Shown here piece by piece: positions 1 through 13,014 of a stretch of DNA of 64,000 nt (positions within the stretch are counted from its first letter, which is position 1; each line of letters opens with the position of its first letter). The stretch lies in the NCBI RefSeq assembly GCF_047948215.1, contig NC_134463.1, positions 101,410,657 to 101,474,656 of the forward strand, given 5' to 3'. Source of the stretch: Lycorma delicatula. Its lineage: Eukaryota > Arthropoda > Insecta > Hemiptera > Fulgoridae. The position numbers were made by a program, and so were the translations under genes. The notes beneath the pieces were generated by a model. That model was not told the origin of the DNA. It did no database searches and saw only the letters and a program-made list of their open reading frames with translations.

Positions 1-3000
1 TTAATGTTTAACGTTTGTAATTTTTGAGAAAAATATGTGCATTGTAAAGGTTTCAATACGGAGGAAAGATAAAATGACTCATGTGTGAGTAGGGGGATTT
101 ATTGCAATAAGGGTGGGGACAAATCATTGTTATCTAGGACGGGTAGATCAGTTAACTTTTTAGTAGCAAGAGAATTCTGTATGATATGCGTACGAATGTG
201 TATTTTCACATGTAGAAGCTTAGAGAATTCGAAGTGAAACGTAGTGAATTTAGATATTTACGAAGAGATTAATAAAGATATTTTTAAGTAAAATATGTCT
301 TGTTATAATACTATCCAATCAAGAGGAAAATAAACTTAAATAAATTACATTTAAGTTAATATATACATTCACACACACACACATATATATATATAAAATT
401 AAAAATATACTCCTACGATATAGAATATATAGAAGGGACATAAAAGAGAAAAAGAAAAGACTAATGTTATTATTACATTTTTTGTAATACTAAACCAAAT
501 TCTTCTATTCAGATAAGGATTGTTATTTTATTCCGATATAGTTTAATTTTTACAACGTAAAAATGTTCCTAAGGAGAATTTTTAGCCCCTGGTAAATAAA
601 TATAGCTCGAATAAATAATTAAATAATAAATAAATTAAATAATTTTTCCATTATTACCTCTATTTAATAAAAAAGTAATATTTCTGAAGTATATCAACTT
701 CCTTTATATCGAAAGTGCCCTGTTTTAGAAGCTGGTAAAGGTTAAGAGCATGAAAAGAAAAAAAATTATACTATGAACATTTAAATAGTACGCAGCATCG
801 ACTAGGGAATTATGTTGCCAAAAAAAACGAGCTTGTTTTTTTCTGAGAATTGAAGATTTTAATGTTTTAATTTTTTTTCTTGCTGAGTGATCGGAAGGCC
901 TCTACATTATTTTCAAAATTATTTTCAATTTAATTGTATTTACGTGTTTTTCCTAATATAATTTTATAATTTTTGTTTTTTCTTTTAGTTTTTATTGACT
1001 TGTCCTACATCCCCGTTTACCTGTTATTCTCTTTTTTGTTTTTAAATCGCTGCTAAAGATTCCTATATTCATAATACCTACTTTAAATCTGGTTTAGTTA
1101 AAAAAAACAAAAAAAACGGATGCTCTTTTAAGCTGATTATAATAGTGAAGCGATTTTTTTCAAGTTGTTCGATATAATGGTAAAAAATTGTCGTTTTTAT
1201 AAATTTATTATATTTAATACTATTATTTTAGAACACTTATTTTTCTGTTAATTTTAAAAGGAAAACGTTACTTAAATTAATGTGTATTATATCGGTTACC
1301 ACATCACGAAATCTTAAAAGGAACATAACAATTATATTTAAGTATTGAAGTATAAATAATCTTACGAAAACAATCTTTATAGTACGATTAATTTGTCTCC
1401 AATATTAAACTTTTCATCAGCTTCAGTTATCTTTGCGCTATGCTTTAAAAAAAGTTCACTCTACAACAACGATGCCCTTTGATGACCTTTAAAATAATGT
1501 TTTACTTTAGAAAATATTTTGTAAATACCTATTGTTAGTTATGGAACTTGCAAAAATATTTCTCATTATACTTGAAGAATAATACAGTAATTGTATTCTG
1601 TACGATAGAAAATAGCGATATCGGCTTTAAAATGGTTTCTTAAAGACGCGACCGTTACATAACTGTACTGTAAGATTATTAAGTTATTTTATACATTAAT
1701 AATAAATATACGATGCATTTTAGATACATATTGTTAAGAAAATATTTTATAATTAAAGGTATGTTTATTTAACGATGTAAAAAATATATAAATAGAAAAC
1801 TCTTTTGCTTCATACGGTAATCGTATTTGTCGACTATACTAAAATGTAAACCATAGGAAACCATTGACAGCCAAGCAAAAATTTGGATTAATTTCAGAAA
1901 AATTAAAAGAAATATAATTCAGGTAGATGAATCCCTCAATAAAAAAAGAAAATGACAAAATCGAAAAATAAAAATAAACAAAGTAAAAACACGTTTTTTT
2001 AATTATCTTAAATCTTAATTCTTTGTCACCAGCAAACCTGAAAAAAATTCTACTTAATTAAATTTGGCGACAACCTACAAATAATTTGAAATTTAAATAC
2101 GAATAAAAAAGTATTATTTTTTACTTTCTGACGTAAATTTTAATGATTCTACTTTTTTAAGGTTATTTTATTTTTCACTTCCTTTATTTAATTTTTATTT
2201 AAAATATGGATGGATAAAATTACAAAACCGCTATTTGTATAAACGAAAAAACACCGCTGGCAAGAAATGTAAAAGGAGAATGCTTCGTCTTGATAAAAAT
2301 ATGAAAAAGAACCGGCCGTGAAATAAGGCTCTTTTAAATGCCGAATTATAATTTTTTTTTTACGATTATGTTTTTAAACTAGCTTTTTTTCAAATCTTTG
2401 AGTGAATATACTCTTTCATAATATCATTAGAGTGCAGTCATATAAAATACATCATATTAAATATAATAAGGATAGATATCAATAATTTCTTTTTAATCTT
2501 AAGATTGTCTGCGCAGATAATACAGTTTTTAATTTTTTTTAAATGCATCAATTTCGAAAAAATGAACAACGAGACTTCCAGCAGAATTTACCCTACAAAA
2601 TAAAACTTTGATTCGAATTGATGCCTCCTTCTTTTTTAATTATGATAAAAATTTTCATATTAAGATTATCAGTAGTAACTTTAAGTCATATTTTTTTGTC
2701 GGTAATGAAATTATTAATGTAATATGTACGTGTTTAAACTATTCATTTAAAAATAGAATTTTTATGATTTTAGCTAATAAACGATTAATCTAAATGAAGT
2801 AAAAATATCTGTGATATAAATAAATTAAGAAATTATACGATCCCGATTTTAAAATTTGATAACATAAAGTTTGTCTGTTTGAAGGGCTAATGGAATAAAA
2901 GGGTTAAGTAATATTTTATAAATTTTTCAGTAAAGTAATTTAAAGATTCAAAAGACAAAAAAATGTTTTGTTAAATTAAGAAAAGCTGCAAATTTACGCT

Positions 3001-3104
3001 AAGCGTTGTGTAACGTTCATTACAATTATTCGGTGAATAAAAATATTTCACAAGTAAAAAAAATAAATATTTTTGAGGTAAATGTGTACTTGAAACAGGA
3101 AAGA
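1..3104. other. AT-rich DNA without recognisable gene
   Basis: I see no coding pattern, RNA gene or dispersed element here. Open frames are short, rich in F, I, K, L and N, and fit chance frames in AT-rich DNA. The only simple repeat worth naming is a short AC/AT microsatellite near 370-396. Confidence 0.6.
370..396. repeat. (AC)n(AT)n microsatellite
   Basis: About six AC units run directly into about six AT units. It is an ordinary compound dinucleotide repeat. Confidence 0.85.
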
Positions 3105-3925
3105 ACGAGCTAATGATACTGCCTACATTTTCACGAGCTCCTCATGGGGTGAGGTTACAAGATCAAGTGAAGAAGGTTTCAGGGGTGTCAAAGCTTGGTT
3201 TGAGAAACATCTACCAACCTTAAATGTTAAAAAAAGCGTGTTTATGGTGTTTTCTACAAATCACGGTAGTCAGCCTTCTACTCCAAAAAATTTAACCGTG
3301 TATTCAATAAACTGTAAAAGACCAACTTTTACTCAGTGTCTGTGTCCCTAAGTAGAAAAAATAAATAAAATAAAATATCTTGGTATCTGGATAGACGACC
3401 CTCACCTTAACGGGGACGTGCACATTAACGATATGTGGAAAATAATTAAACACTTAATCCTTAAATTCCATAAAATTAGTAAACTAAAAAATAACAGTAT
3501 CGCGAGACTTTTATATTTTGCGTATGCCCGATTAATATTGCAGTACGGAATACGTTCATGGGGTGGGGTAAGATAAGTCCACTTTAATAAAGCTATGTCC
3601 TTCAAAAACACTTAATAATAGCAGCTTTAAATACAGCTGACCTATTCCGGGAATTTACAGTGTTAACAATGAGAGAACTCTACATCAAAAGCATTTTTTT
3701 ATATAATAACAAAAATATAAACCTCTTTAATACCGGTGATTTATCATATAATCTGAGGCCATCTAGTATCGCCTTTATAATACCCCGAAACGACCTATCG
3801 ATCTGCAGAAGACGTTTCACATATATTTCTGCTAATCTAACAAATGTTATTACTGCTAAATCTATGTACAACAGAGTGAAAAAAACTCCTTAAAGAAATA
3901 TGTGACTGGATAATGACGAATAATG
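3105..3925 (+). pseudogene. Non-LTR retrotransposon ORF2 fragment (Jockey/CR1-like RT C-terminal half)
   Basis: Translation in shifting plus-strand frames gives the second half of a LINE reverse transcriptase. First comes a decayed catalytic segment (NDTAY where the family has ADDTA, then a stretch ending SEEGFRGVKAWFEKHLPTLN and VKKSVFMVFST). Then follow the IKYLGIWIDDPHLNGDVHIN block and the YARLILQYGIRSWGG block. After a break comes the C-terminal RELYIKSIFLY region, ending near KEICDWIMTN. The first Asp of the catalytic pair is replaced by Asn, and at least one stop and several frameshifts interrupt it. The 5' half, endonuclease domain and ORF1 are absent. The layout (thumb followed by a REL(Y)IKS tail, no RNase H) fits the Jockey/CR1 group; I am sure it is a LINE and less sure of the clade. 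Confidence 0.8.
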
Positions 3926-4518
3926 CGTACGAATCACTATTATACACGTGTTTTTGCCATCCTGTCTAAGAGATACATAATGAGTTAATTTTCTAATCCA
4001 ATCTTAATAACGTTTTTGTTTTTTATATAAAATCCTATAACAGGATTAACTTTTTTTTTATAGAACACATTTAAATTATTTGTTCTTCCTCTTTTAAATT
4101 TATAAAATAACAACAGCACCCAAATTATGATTAAACGTCTTAACGAGAACAGAGCACACACGAACTAATGTTAGACTGACAATACGACTCATTTAGTATC
4201 GTCAAAAATCAAACAAACAGAAAAAATGAGTGTTAAAAATACAACGACGATGTCATTACATGTGACTTCGTTAACGATTGAGTAGTTTTTTTAATATGAC
4301 AAATGTTTATCGAAAAATATTACTGGCGGATTTTAATAGTAATAAGTGCTTTGCTTTGATATTTTTCGCATTGTAGAGGAAGATGTCGCACCAGCAGCCA
4401 AATATTCGGTTCTTAAATGGACGTTTATTTCTATCCATTTTACATGAAAACATCCGTTCGTTTTATCAATGCTAATACTGTAACAATGCTCTTATTTGTA
4501 ATCATATACTTTTTGTTT
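3926..4518. other. Gap between two LINE fragments
   Basis: AT-rich sequence with no recognisable gene or repeat. It ends in a short ATT-rich run at about 4519-4536, which is the microsatellite tail of the following minus-strand RTE element. Confidence 0.5.
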
Positions 4519-5940
4519 TATTATTATTATTATGCTTTTACGGCCAACATGGGACCACTTAAGTCAATTTTAGTTGGATCTTTTCTGAGAAAAGCGTGTT
4601 ATTTTACTCTTTCGAGCTGCCCAGTATTTCTTCATCCGTTCAGATCTTGCTTTCTTTTCTTCATCCGTAAACACCCTCTTCGTTGTATTTTGTCGTTTGT
4701 CTGTCTTTTGTTTAAATCTAATGCTTTTATCTTTTAGCTTTGTAATTTTTCCAGTTTTATTCTGTAGGTCAGTCAGGGAAATTCCCAATTCTTTCATATC
4801 TTCTCTAATTTCTTTGATCCATCCTACTTCTAGCTTTTGGAACCAGAGCTTTTCAATGATATTTCTTGACAGTCTTGTTTCCGGTGTCCTTATGAGATGA
4901 CCAAAGAAAGAGAATCTTTTTTTCCGCATAGTATCAGTAACAGGCTCTATTTCTCGATACACCGCCTCATTTGGCACAATCCACCATTGGCCTTCTTTTT
5001 GGTGGTTTTTATTGATACACGTTCTGAGAATTCTCCTCTCTATTTTCAGAATTTTTTCAATTCGGTTTTTCTGAGTGATTTTGAAAAGGGTCTCGCTTCC
5101 GTAGGTAACTTCTGGCTGTACTACAGTTTTATAATGTTTAAGTTTTGTTTTAGCAGAAAGGCATTTTTTGTTATATGTTGACCAAGTTAATTTTTGGGAT
5201 TTAATCATTTTATTTGTCCTGTTTTGCCATGTCACTTTTTCATTTAAATTATAAGTTATTATTTCCCCTAGATATTTAAATTGTTGTACTATTTTAATTT
5301 TCTGATTGTTTACCGTAATGTGCTCTATTACCAGAGGATCTATGGCCATTAGTTCAGTTTTTTCGAAAGAGATATGAAGCCCTATCTTTTGTGCTAGGTT
5401 TTGAAGACTCATGATTTGTGTTTTGGCTTCTTGAATATTATTTGCTAAAAGAGCGAGGTCATCTGCAAATCCTAGGCAATTTAGTGTGATGGAGTTTTTC
5501 TTAGTACCCATTTTTATATTTTTGGGATTTATTTCATACCATTTTCTCATGACAAATTCGAGGGCGCAGTTAAAAAGGAGTGGTGAGAGGCCGTCTCCTT
5601 GCCTCAATCCAGTTTTTATGTAGAAGGGTTGAGAGAGTTCACCTCTGAATTTCACTCTGGATTGGGTATTGGTTAAAGTTAATTAAATATCATGTTTACG
5701 AGTTTAGGGTGAAGGCCCAGGTTTCTCAGAATATTCAGCATGGATGGTCGGTGTATACAATCATAGGTCCTTTTAAAGTCGACGAAGGCGATTATTAGTT
5801 GTTTTTTCCGTCTTTTATATAAGTCCATCATAAGTTTTAGGGATATTATTTGTTCCGAGCAACCTCTCCATGGCCTAAATCCCCCTTGGTATTCCCCAAG
5901 TTCCAGTTCAAGTTGGTCTTTGCATACTTTTTGTTTATTA
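4519..5940 (-). pseudogene. RTE-clade non-LTR retrotransposon, 3' half of the RT ORF with 3' end
   Basis: Reads leftwards on the minus strand. The upstream part (about 5940-5690) gives CKDQLELELGEYQGGFRP, then GCSEQIISLKLMMDLYKRRK and IIAFVDFKRTYDCIH, matching RT motifs 2-3. A one-base frameshift near 5685 leads into a 361-codon open frame (4570-5655) with TGLRQGDGLSPLLFN, the catalytic FADDLALL (FADD at 5458-5469), QFKYLGEIIT, TYGSETL, a KRFSFFGHLIRTP block and a basic tail with DEEKKARSERMKKYWAARK. This order is characteristic of RTE-type LINEs. After the stop comes a short 3' region and an AAT-type tail near 4519-4536, the usual RTE ending. The endonuclease half is missing, as expected of a 5'-truncated insertion. 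The catalytic residues are intact, so this copy is younger than most others in the window. Confidence 0.92.
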
Positions 5941-7829
5941 TAACTTTATTTTATAATCTTCTTCAATTCACTAATGTTGCAAGAATGAATAGATTTAAAC
6001 GCTTTTTTACAGGAAACTATGGACATATCCTTTTTACTCCACCGTTTTTAAACTTTCTTAAGCAAGTTTGAAAGGAATATATAGTTTGTTTGTTTCTTCC
6101 CAAAAAGACTGATTCAAAACTTGTTTTCAGAAAAGTGGTGGTATCTCCTTTATTCTTTTTGCCCTTCATATGTTTTGTAAAGAATAATAGAGTTTTAAAC
6201 GTCTGTACCAAACTCTATTTAATTTGTTAAAACTCAATCGGTTATAAAATATACAAACAGATAAAAAACTAAAAGATTTTTCGGCCTAGTTTAATACAAC
6301 TTGCATTTTTCTTAGAAATATAAAATAAAATAAAATAGAAAAATTGTTTTTATACTTCGGTACGATCTAAATACTCTCGTAATAGAATACTTAAACAATA
6401 ATAAGAGTAAAATTCGTAGTAAAATTCTATTTTCAAAGGGCATATAATTGGATTTTCCATTTATAAATGACGTAGTCATAAATGATACGGCAAAATTTGT
6501 AAATCTTATTAGAGATTTCAACATATCTACAGAAGATGGAAAAGTTATAAAAATAAGAATAGCTGTTTTTTTAATTCTTCATAAACAATCCTACAATATA
6601 GATGAGAGTATTTATTTATAAGATGAAATATTCGGTAGCTAAAGAGTTTAAAACGGGCTTAAAACATATACTACGAATAGAATTCTCTTTATAATCTTTA
6701 GTAAGAGGAAATAAAATATCTCTTACAATAAAACTCAAGGTAAAGAAAACTAAGAATACAAAGATATATTACACAGTAATATTAAGTGCAAGTATATTAC
6801 AAAGATTTATTATTAACAACATACCCGCAAACGCATGCGCATTTACCAGTAACATATTTTAGACAAAACAATCAAAAGTTGTATATTAATTATTAAAATT
6901 CAACAAACGCAACTCGCCTAATAAAACTTATGTAAATTTGAGACCATAGCAACGTCATTTTATTTGACATACATCAACCTTGAACAAACCTACTTGTAAA
7001 GATATTAATAATACATAACTTTATGAAACGGAATAAATTATATTAAATTATTTATTTTAATAATATAATAATAATGAAAAAATTCTTGAATGTTATGCAT
7101 TGTAAATAAATAAAATTTAAAAAACACTATTATTATTAAAGTAAATTGGCAATGTAAGTGCATTGTTTCCATTATTCAATGTCATGAATCGGTTTAATTT
7201 CATTTTTAATCATATTTTTATAAACTTACATATAAATTATACAGAGGTAAAAAGGTAGATCTCGTTTAGATATATATATACACGTTTGATAATATATGTA
7301 AAAAAACTCAACTACATTGTTTAATTGTGTAATTAACGCAACCAAAATTTTAATTAGTTGTGCTGAAATGACGCCTGTTGTTTTCAAAAACATTCGTTGG
7401 TAATTTGTTTCTTTATTGGAAACGTATAGAAAGACTTTTAAAATTATTCTAATTCAAAATAATTGCATGTTTTATAACGATTAGTTTTGATGCAATATTT
7501 TTTAAAGAAGAATTTAATTATTATATCACTATTATGAATTTTTAAGAGAAACTGCGCTCAACAAAAACCAACATGATTTTAATCAATTTTTCCGGCATTT
7601 GCATAAAGCTTAAACTTTAACCACTCCCCAAAAGTTTAAATTAATTACGTCGTTATTTTACTCATTTCTTTAATGAATTAAAAACTGAAACAAAATTAAT
7701 AAATTATTGAGACCCGTAGTTAGAACAGCTTCCCGATAATAACTGTTTCTGTGAGTGTACTTCAGAGCTTCAGCTGCACACATCTGAAACCATTTTTCAA
7801 ATAATCTTCGACACCCTCTCCCATAATAA
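5941..7829. other. AT-rich DNA without recognisable gene
   Basis: No coding or repeat signature recognised. The left edge may hold a few more decayed RTE codons. Small open frames here show no family resemblance. Confidence 0.5.
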
Positions 7830-8345
7830 TAATGGGTACGAATAATGTAGTATTCGTACGGATCCCGGGCCGTTGCTGCATCCTCGGGAACAAACGAGCT
7901 GATGAGGTTTCCAAGACAGCGGCAACAAATGGCCTCCGGTTAGAATTAACATGTGAGAGCGACTTCAAGAAGACTACGAAGTCTTCTAACTACGAAGTAC
8001 GTAGTCTCAAACTACGTACTCGGTGAAATAAGTTCTGGCTGCGAGTGCTCCCCAGGGGCCTTAAAAGGCATCCGGGAGAACATCTTGGAGAAACCTTTTA
8101 TCCCAAACAAAGAAGAGACCGAGTAATCCTAACTCGGCTGAGGATCGGATACACAAAGCTAACCCACGCCCATCTATTTAGCTTTCTTCGGAAAAACTAA
8201 GGTGTGTGAAATGTAAACTGGTCCGTAAACCGCTAACGCATAGATCGCCTAATGTTCGGGTCTATTCGACATAAATAAAACATGGATTTAGATGTGAAGG
8301 TTTTACTCAAAGAAACGTACCCAGATACGTCACATATTCAAAAAT
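7830..8345 (+). pseudogene. LINE ORF2 C-terminus with RNase H end (I/Jockey-like)
   Basis: In shifting plus-strand frames the translation reads VVFVRIPGRCCILGNKRADE, matching the last RNase H motif (family form WxPGHxGIxGNExADE), then KTAATNGLRL. After a break comes RDRVILTRLRIGYTKLTHAH, the linker that follows RNase H in many LINEs of this group. A worn CVKCKLVRKPLT and FGSIRHK.NMDLDVKVLLKE correspond to the terminal zinc-binding tail. The catalytic His of PGH is Arg here. The RT domain is absent upstream. A short near-palindrome of ACGAAGT/ACTACG repeats at about 7973-8022 looks like a later rearrangement. The element cannot be active. The clade is uncertain. Confidence 0.75.
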
Positions 8346-9059
8346 ATGGGATTAAAATGCCATTAATGTGGACCCGTGGGTACACCTTAATATTTATGAC
8401 AATTTTAAAAGGAGGTACACAGTTTCTCATGATATCTATTTTTTCGTGGTCTAAACATAACAAATCATTGGTGATTTTAACCGTGATTTAAGAGTGACTG
8501 ATGAGAAAGAACCAGTCCGTCATCAAAATATATTATTTCAAACTAAGTTTTTGGATTTTCAAAACAAAAGGAAGTAGCAGATATTTAATTGAAAGAATTC
8601 CTTTAATTCAATATTTAAAGAGTCGAATACTTTAATAAATTTAAAAGCCTACAAAAGAAAACTTAGGTAAAGATTCTTAGTTAGAGATTTTACTTTATGT
8701 TGCAAGGAAAATTAGTAAATATCTATCATTTTTAATAATATTTTAAAATCTCTACACTTATTAAAGAACGCGTGTTTTATATGTATATTACAGAAAAATT
8801 TTAAAAACTGTATTTCATAGCCAAACTAAGTATACATTTATAGAATATTTTAATTAATCCAGACTAGTACGGTTAAGCGCTTTCCATTACTTGTAGAACA
8901 TCGACAGATCGAAAAGTCTGCCGTATTAATTAGATTTTAACATCATAAAGCCATTGGTTTTATTCCTAAATTTCCAATTGTCGATGGGTTATTACACGAT
9001 ATTTATTACAATAGCATAATAAACCTAAAATATATTTAACGGGTATTTTTTTATCGTCT
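8346..9059. other. AT-rich gap
   Basis: No gene or repeat recognised. Up to about 8480 it could still be the worn 3' region of the preceding LINE. Confidence 0.4.
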
Positions 9060-10330
9060 TTGATTTCCCCGGCCCTCGGAACCGGACCGGCAATAAGCAT
9101 AAACCCAGCTCCGAGAAGTGCGATTGCCTCAAACTACCTCGGAAGGGCACAAGGCCCCGCCCAGGCTGCCGGGACTCGGTCTTTTCTTGCTTGCAATGCC
9201 TCTAATGAGGAACCCCAAAGGGACCCCCACCAGGACTGCGATCTTACTTTACCCCCAACGGCACTGCAAGGGAGTTCCCACCCGATCATCGATGGTGAGA
9301 CGACGGAGCCTCCTCTCCTCACGGATGAGGCTGTTCCTTCCAGATACAACGGCGTCGCTGTGCACATATTCATAGCGCTGGTGCAGATGAAGGCCGCCTT
9401 ATATTCCCGACCTCCGGCTGCATGTCCATGCGATCCACATGACGGACAACGAGGTATCTACCCGCAGACCTTTTTTATGTGGCCGGCCATACCGCAGGTA
9501 AAACAATGACCAATTCGGTCTGGGCCAAGACAAAACTTGGCCCGTGTTCTGTACCCTAAAACCGAAATCGAAATTTACGAAGAATCACCCGGCAGGCCAC
9601 CAAGCCAATATGGATAAGCCCTTCGGATAATAACTTCTCCGCAAGAAGAGGCGGCACTGCCACGGTGACCACCTGCGTTGACCCATAGGCCGGCCGCATA
9701 GGCAGAACTTCTACGGACACTGATTTTCAGTGATCTTACGAAGCTACCTCAGGAACTCACCCTTCGTAGTAAGCAAATCTACGTCCTTGTCGATGAGATG
9801 AGCCCTTCTTCCACCTTTCCCAATCAGTGTTATAGTAGTACCTTCCACATTCTCCACAACGTCTCTGCTGAGTTGTTCTGCAACACCACCTTCAGCAAGC
9901 ATCCGGAGATGCAAGTACTCTCCCTGGCCCTGACTTGTTAAGAGAACTCTGGTCTCCCCTAACGACATCGCACCCTTTACAGTACGGAAGAGATCCGCAT
10001 AGGTTCTCCCCTCTGCTTTAAGTGAAACTGGGGTGGTCGGTGGACCAAGCAATTGCTTCTTGCCTTACGGCGGCAGCGCTGATGACAAACTGAAGAGATG
10101 AACAAAGTGCTTCGTCTCCATCCGCCTTGACACATACTCTACAGAGCGTCGTAATATTTGCACGGTTCGCCCTGAAGACCCACAGAAACAGACCGGATGA
10201 CCTCTCCCATCCTTTAACACACGTGTAACAGATCTGCATAAAACCGAAGCTACCCCACGGTCGCCAACCGCCGTGTCGATCACTAGAGCGTAGTCCCTCT
10301 GGTCAACATCAATCGTACTACCGGCGTCTT
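9060..10330 (-). pseudogene. R1-clade retrotransposon ORF1 (gag-like) remnant with CCHC zinc knuckles
   Basis: A GC-rich block read on the minus strand from right to left. From about 10300 it gives scattered codons, then EGRTYADLFRTVKGAMSLG (9990-10050 region), the conserved start of the R1 gag core, and DKDVDLLTTKGEFLR near 9750. In another frame follow VEVLPMRPAYGSTQVVTVAV and LLAEKLLSEGLIHIG, then VACRV, the core just before the zinc knuckles. The best knuckle is CFTCGMAGHIKKVC (C-x2-C-x4-H-x4-C) at 9464-9505; a second, PRCPSCGSHGHA, has lost its last Cys. ORF1 proteins of this type bind the element RNA and form the ribonucleoprotein. At least one in-frame stop and several frameshifts are present. 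No ORF2 follows on the left side, which is unusual because LINE copies normally lose their 5' end. The clade call rests on motif order. Confidence 0.85.
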
Positions 10331-13009
10331 CCGCTATTCAACATTTTTAAAATCACTTTTTTCCTGTTTAATATCATTATAGAAGAAAAAAGTATCACAA
10401 TGATCATTAACTAACAAAGCATGCCAAAATTTAAACCATTATTTCATAGCTTAAATATACTTATTTAAAAAAATATATATATTATATAAATTTAAAAAAA
10501 ATACAGAAAATGAAATCCTTCCAAATAACCAAACGAATAAAACAAAAAAAAATGCGACATTAATTTTCATAAAAACAACAATATATCATTTGAAAGAATT
10601 TCAATCCAATTTTAAATAAGATTATATCAACCAATTAAGTTTAAGATATTAGACCATTACTAGACTAATTGGTTTAGTGCCAAAATTACGAGCAAGTTAT
10701 AAATGCTTAATTTACAATAATTATTTAAGCATTATATACATTAATTTGTTCCCTGTTCCACGTCAGTTTATTTCAGCTAATTATAATTTTAATAATAATA
10801 ATATTGTCATAATAAATCTTTCTGTTTTATAGAAAATTTTATAGTAGACTACAATATTAGTGTATGAAAATGAATAAATATATATTTCTTAATTTTTCGT
10901 AAGATTTTAAGTTTTTTTGTAATTTAGAAAAATTAAATTTATCATAATTTTTCACGAGAAGGGAAACTAAAATTCAATAAGATTTACAATAATAAATTAA
11001 AAGGCAAAGATAAACCTCTGCTTTCCGAGAAGGAAATTTTCTATTTCATTTTAATTTATCAAAACTTTTATTTATTTATTTTCTTTTTTAAACACCTCGA
11101 TCGGGGCAATTTTTTAAAGTACTATAATAACCATTTTTAACTTATAATCCTAAAAACCAATCGGAAAATGTATTAATAAAAAATAGTCAAATTAAACATG
11201 AAAATTATTATTTCTTGATCGAGGTATTTTAACAATTTCATAGTTATTAAAAGATATAGGCGATTATTTTATGTATTAAAGACGGCTTTTCCGGAAGTAG
11301 AACCAAAAAGTCAATGTCTCACTGTATCAGTAAATTTTCGAAAATGCGTTTGTTATAGGTAATTAAAGATTTCAATGAAATAAAGCTGCATTTGATATCA
11401 ATAGTCCCACATTATAACCTCGATTCGCTCGCCAACTATCCTCCAGAATTTTCTTTAAAATTCTTCGTGAGTTTCCACAATCGACATCAAATTTGTTTCA
11501 TCAAAGTATAAACGGAATCGCTGGTGTAAATTTTACTTTGAATACTTGAGAAGATTAATTTAAGATACCATAAAAAAAAATTAAAAATTTTATTTTTAAA
11601 CAGATTAGTTACAGATTCATCTAAAAAAACCTTATAAGATAGTTAAAATATGATAGAATCATGCACAGGTGGTGTTATATTTATATATAATAGTATTAAA
11701 ATAAGGGCTTGAGGTAGAAAAGGGGGTTAAACTACACCAAAATTATTATAACCCCTTTATTCAGAAGGGTTAAACCGGTGCTGCTAGCTAGAGGGGTTAA
11801 GGTAGATCGGTTGAGTGGGTGGTCTGAAGCAGAGGGTGAGCAACTATTAGATTGATGGGGCAGCTAATTACTAGCACCGAACGCAGACGTGAGTTTCGGT
11901 TGGAAGAGGAAATGGTAATGCCAACGTGATCGTAACTTTAACTACCAACACACGTATACATATGTGCGCTTATAAATATATATATTCACGTGAACGTACG
12001 CACAGACACACGCCAGGTGAACAATCGAGGAACATACCTAACTTGTTGTTAACTTACTCCCCAGTTTACGTGATTCAATTATCACTCACGGTACACGCAT
12101 AAAGCTTATATTAGGCCTATATTAGTAAGTACATAACAAGATAAGTGGCAATTTGACAATTACTGTAATAAACTTATGTATTTTACCTACATAGACTGCG
12201 CTGTTAAATTCAGTTAGTTCGATATTAGCGAACTAAAAATTGTTTTACTGCATTACTAATAAAAAACTATAATTTTTTATGGTTAGCCTATATTTTTAAG
12301 TAAAAACAAATTTTTATACACTGTACGTGATAAAAAAGAATTAAGTGAACATAATATATTTTATTCAGATTTTCTTTTTTTTTATGTCAAACGACATGTT
12401 TCACGATATCAAACACCCAGAGAAAAGAAGAAAATTAAATTGACGTAAGTTAATTATAAATCCTATACGCCTATTTTAACAAACTTTAAGCAACCGTTAA
12501 CGATTAATCGATCGATGGAAGTAGTAAAAGAGAAGGATTGTACGATTTCCAAAAAAGAAGGGATTCCATAGAAACAAATTTACGCACTCAAATTTAACTT
12601 GACAATTCAATTTAGTTGTCTGAAAACGAATAATATCCCTAACAATAACAAAGCCATCTAAATGGTACTTCAAGTACAGAATAAAACATTTGATTAACGT
12701 GTGATTATCTACTCAATCACACATCTAACACCTCAATCACACACCTAAATGGTACTTCAAGTTCAGAATAAAACATTTGATTAACGGTATGATATAATCG
12801 AGTAGATATAATCGATTAACCAAATTTTAAGAAAGATACAACTGAAATACTCAATTATTACATAACTCATCTATAAATAAACCGGTAAAAAATTACTATG
12901 ATTTCCCAGGGGAATGAATTTAATAATCTGTGATGAGAAAAATTAAATAGGAAAACTGTTAATTATTGGGATGTAAACAAGATTTGAAAGAAGAAAGAGT
13001 ATAAAATAT
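10331..13009. other. AT-rich stretch with one GC-richer patch
   Basis: No gene recognised. At 11700-11900 there is a GC-richer patch in which GGGGTTAA-type motifs recur three times (near 11723, 11768 and 11803); the first can pair with TAACCCCTT at about 11750-11758. A short CACGTGAACGTACGCAC stretch lies near 11987. Nothing links these to a transcript. A local duplication lies at 12658-12786. Confidence 0.4.
12658..12786. repeat. Local tandem duplication, 42-bp copies 87 bp apart
   Basis: A 42-bp stretch starting CTAAATGGTACTTCAAG occurs at 12658-12699 and again at 12745-12786 with one mismatch. Between them a 17-bp CTCAATCACACATCTAA motif is repeated with a 20-bp period (12712 and 12732). 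Confidence 0.9.
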
Positions 13010-13014
13010 TTTTT

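Noticed and set aside
9060..9509. A 149-codon plus-strand frame in the GC-rich block
   Set aside because: It is the shadow of the minus-strand ORF1 remnant whose zinc knuckle lies at 9464-9505.
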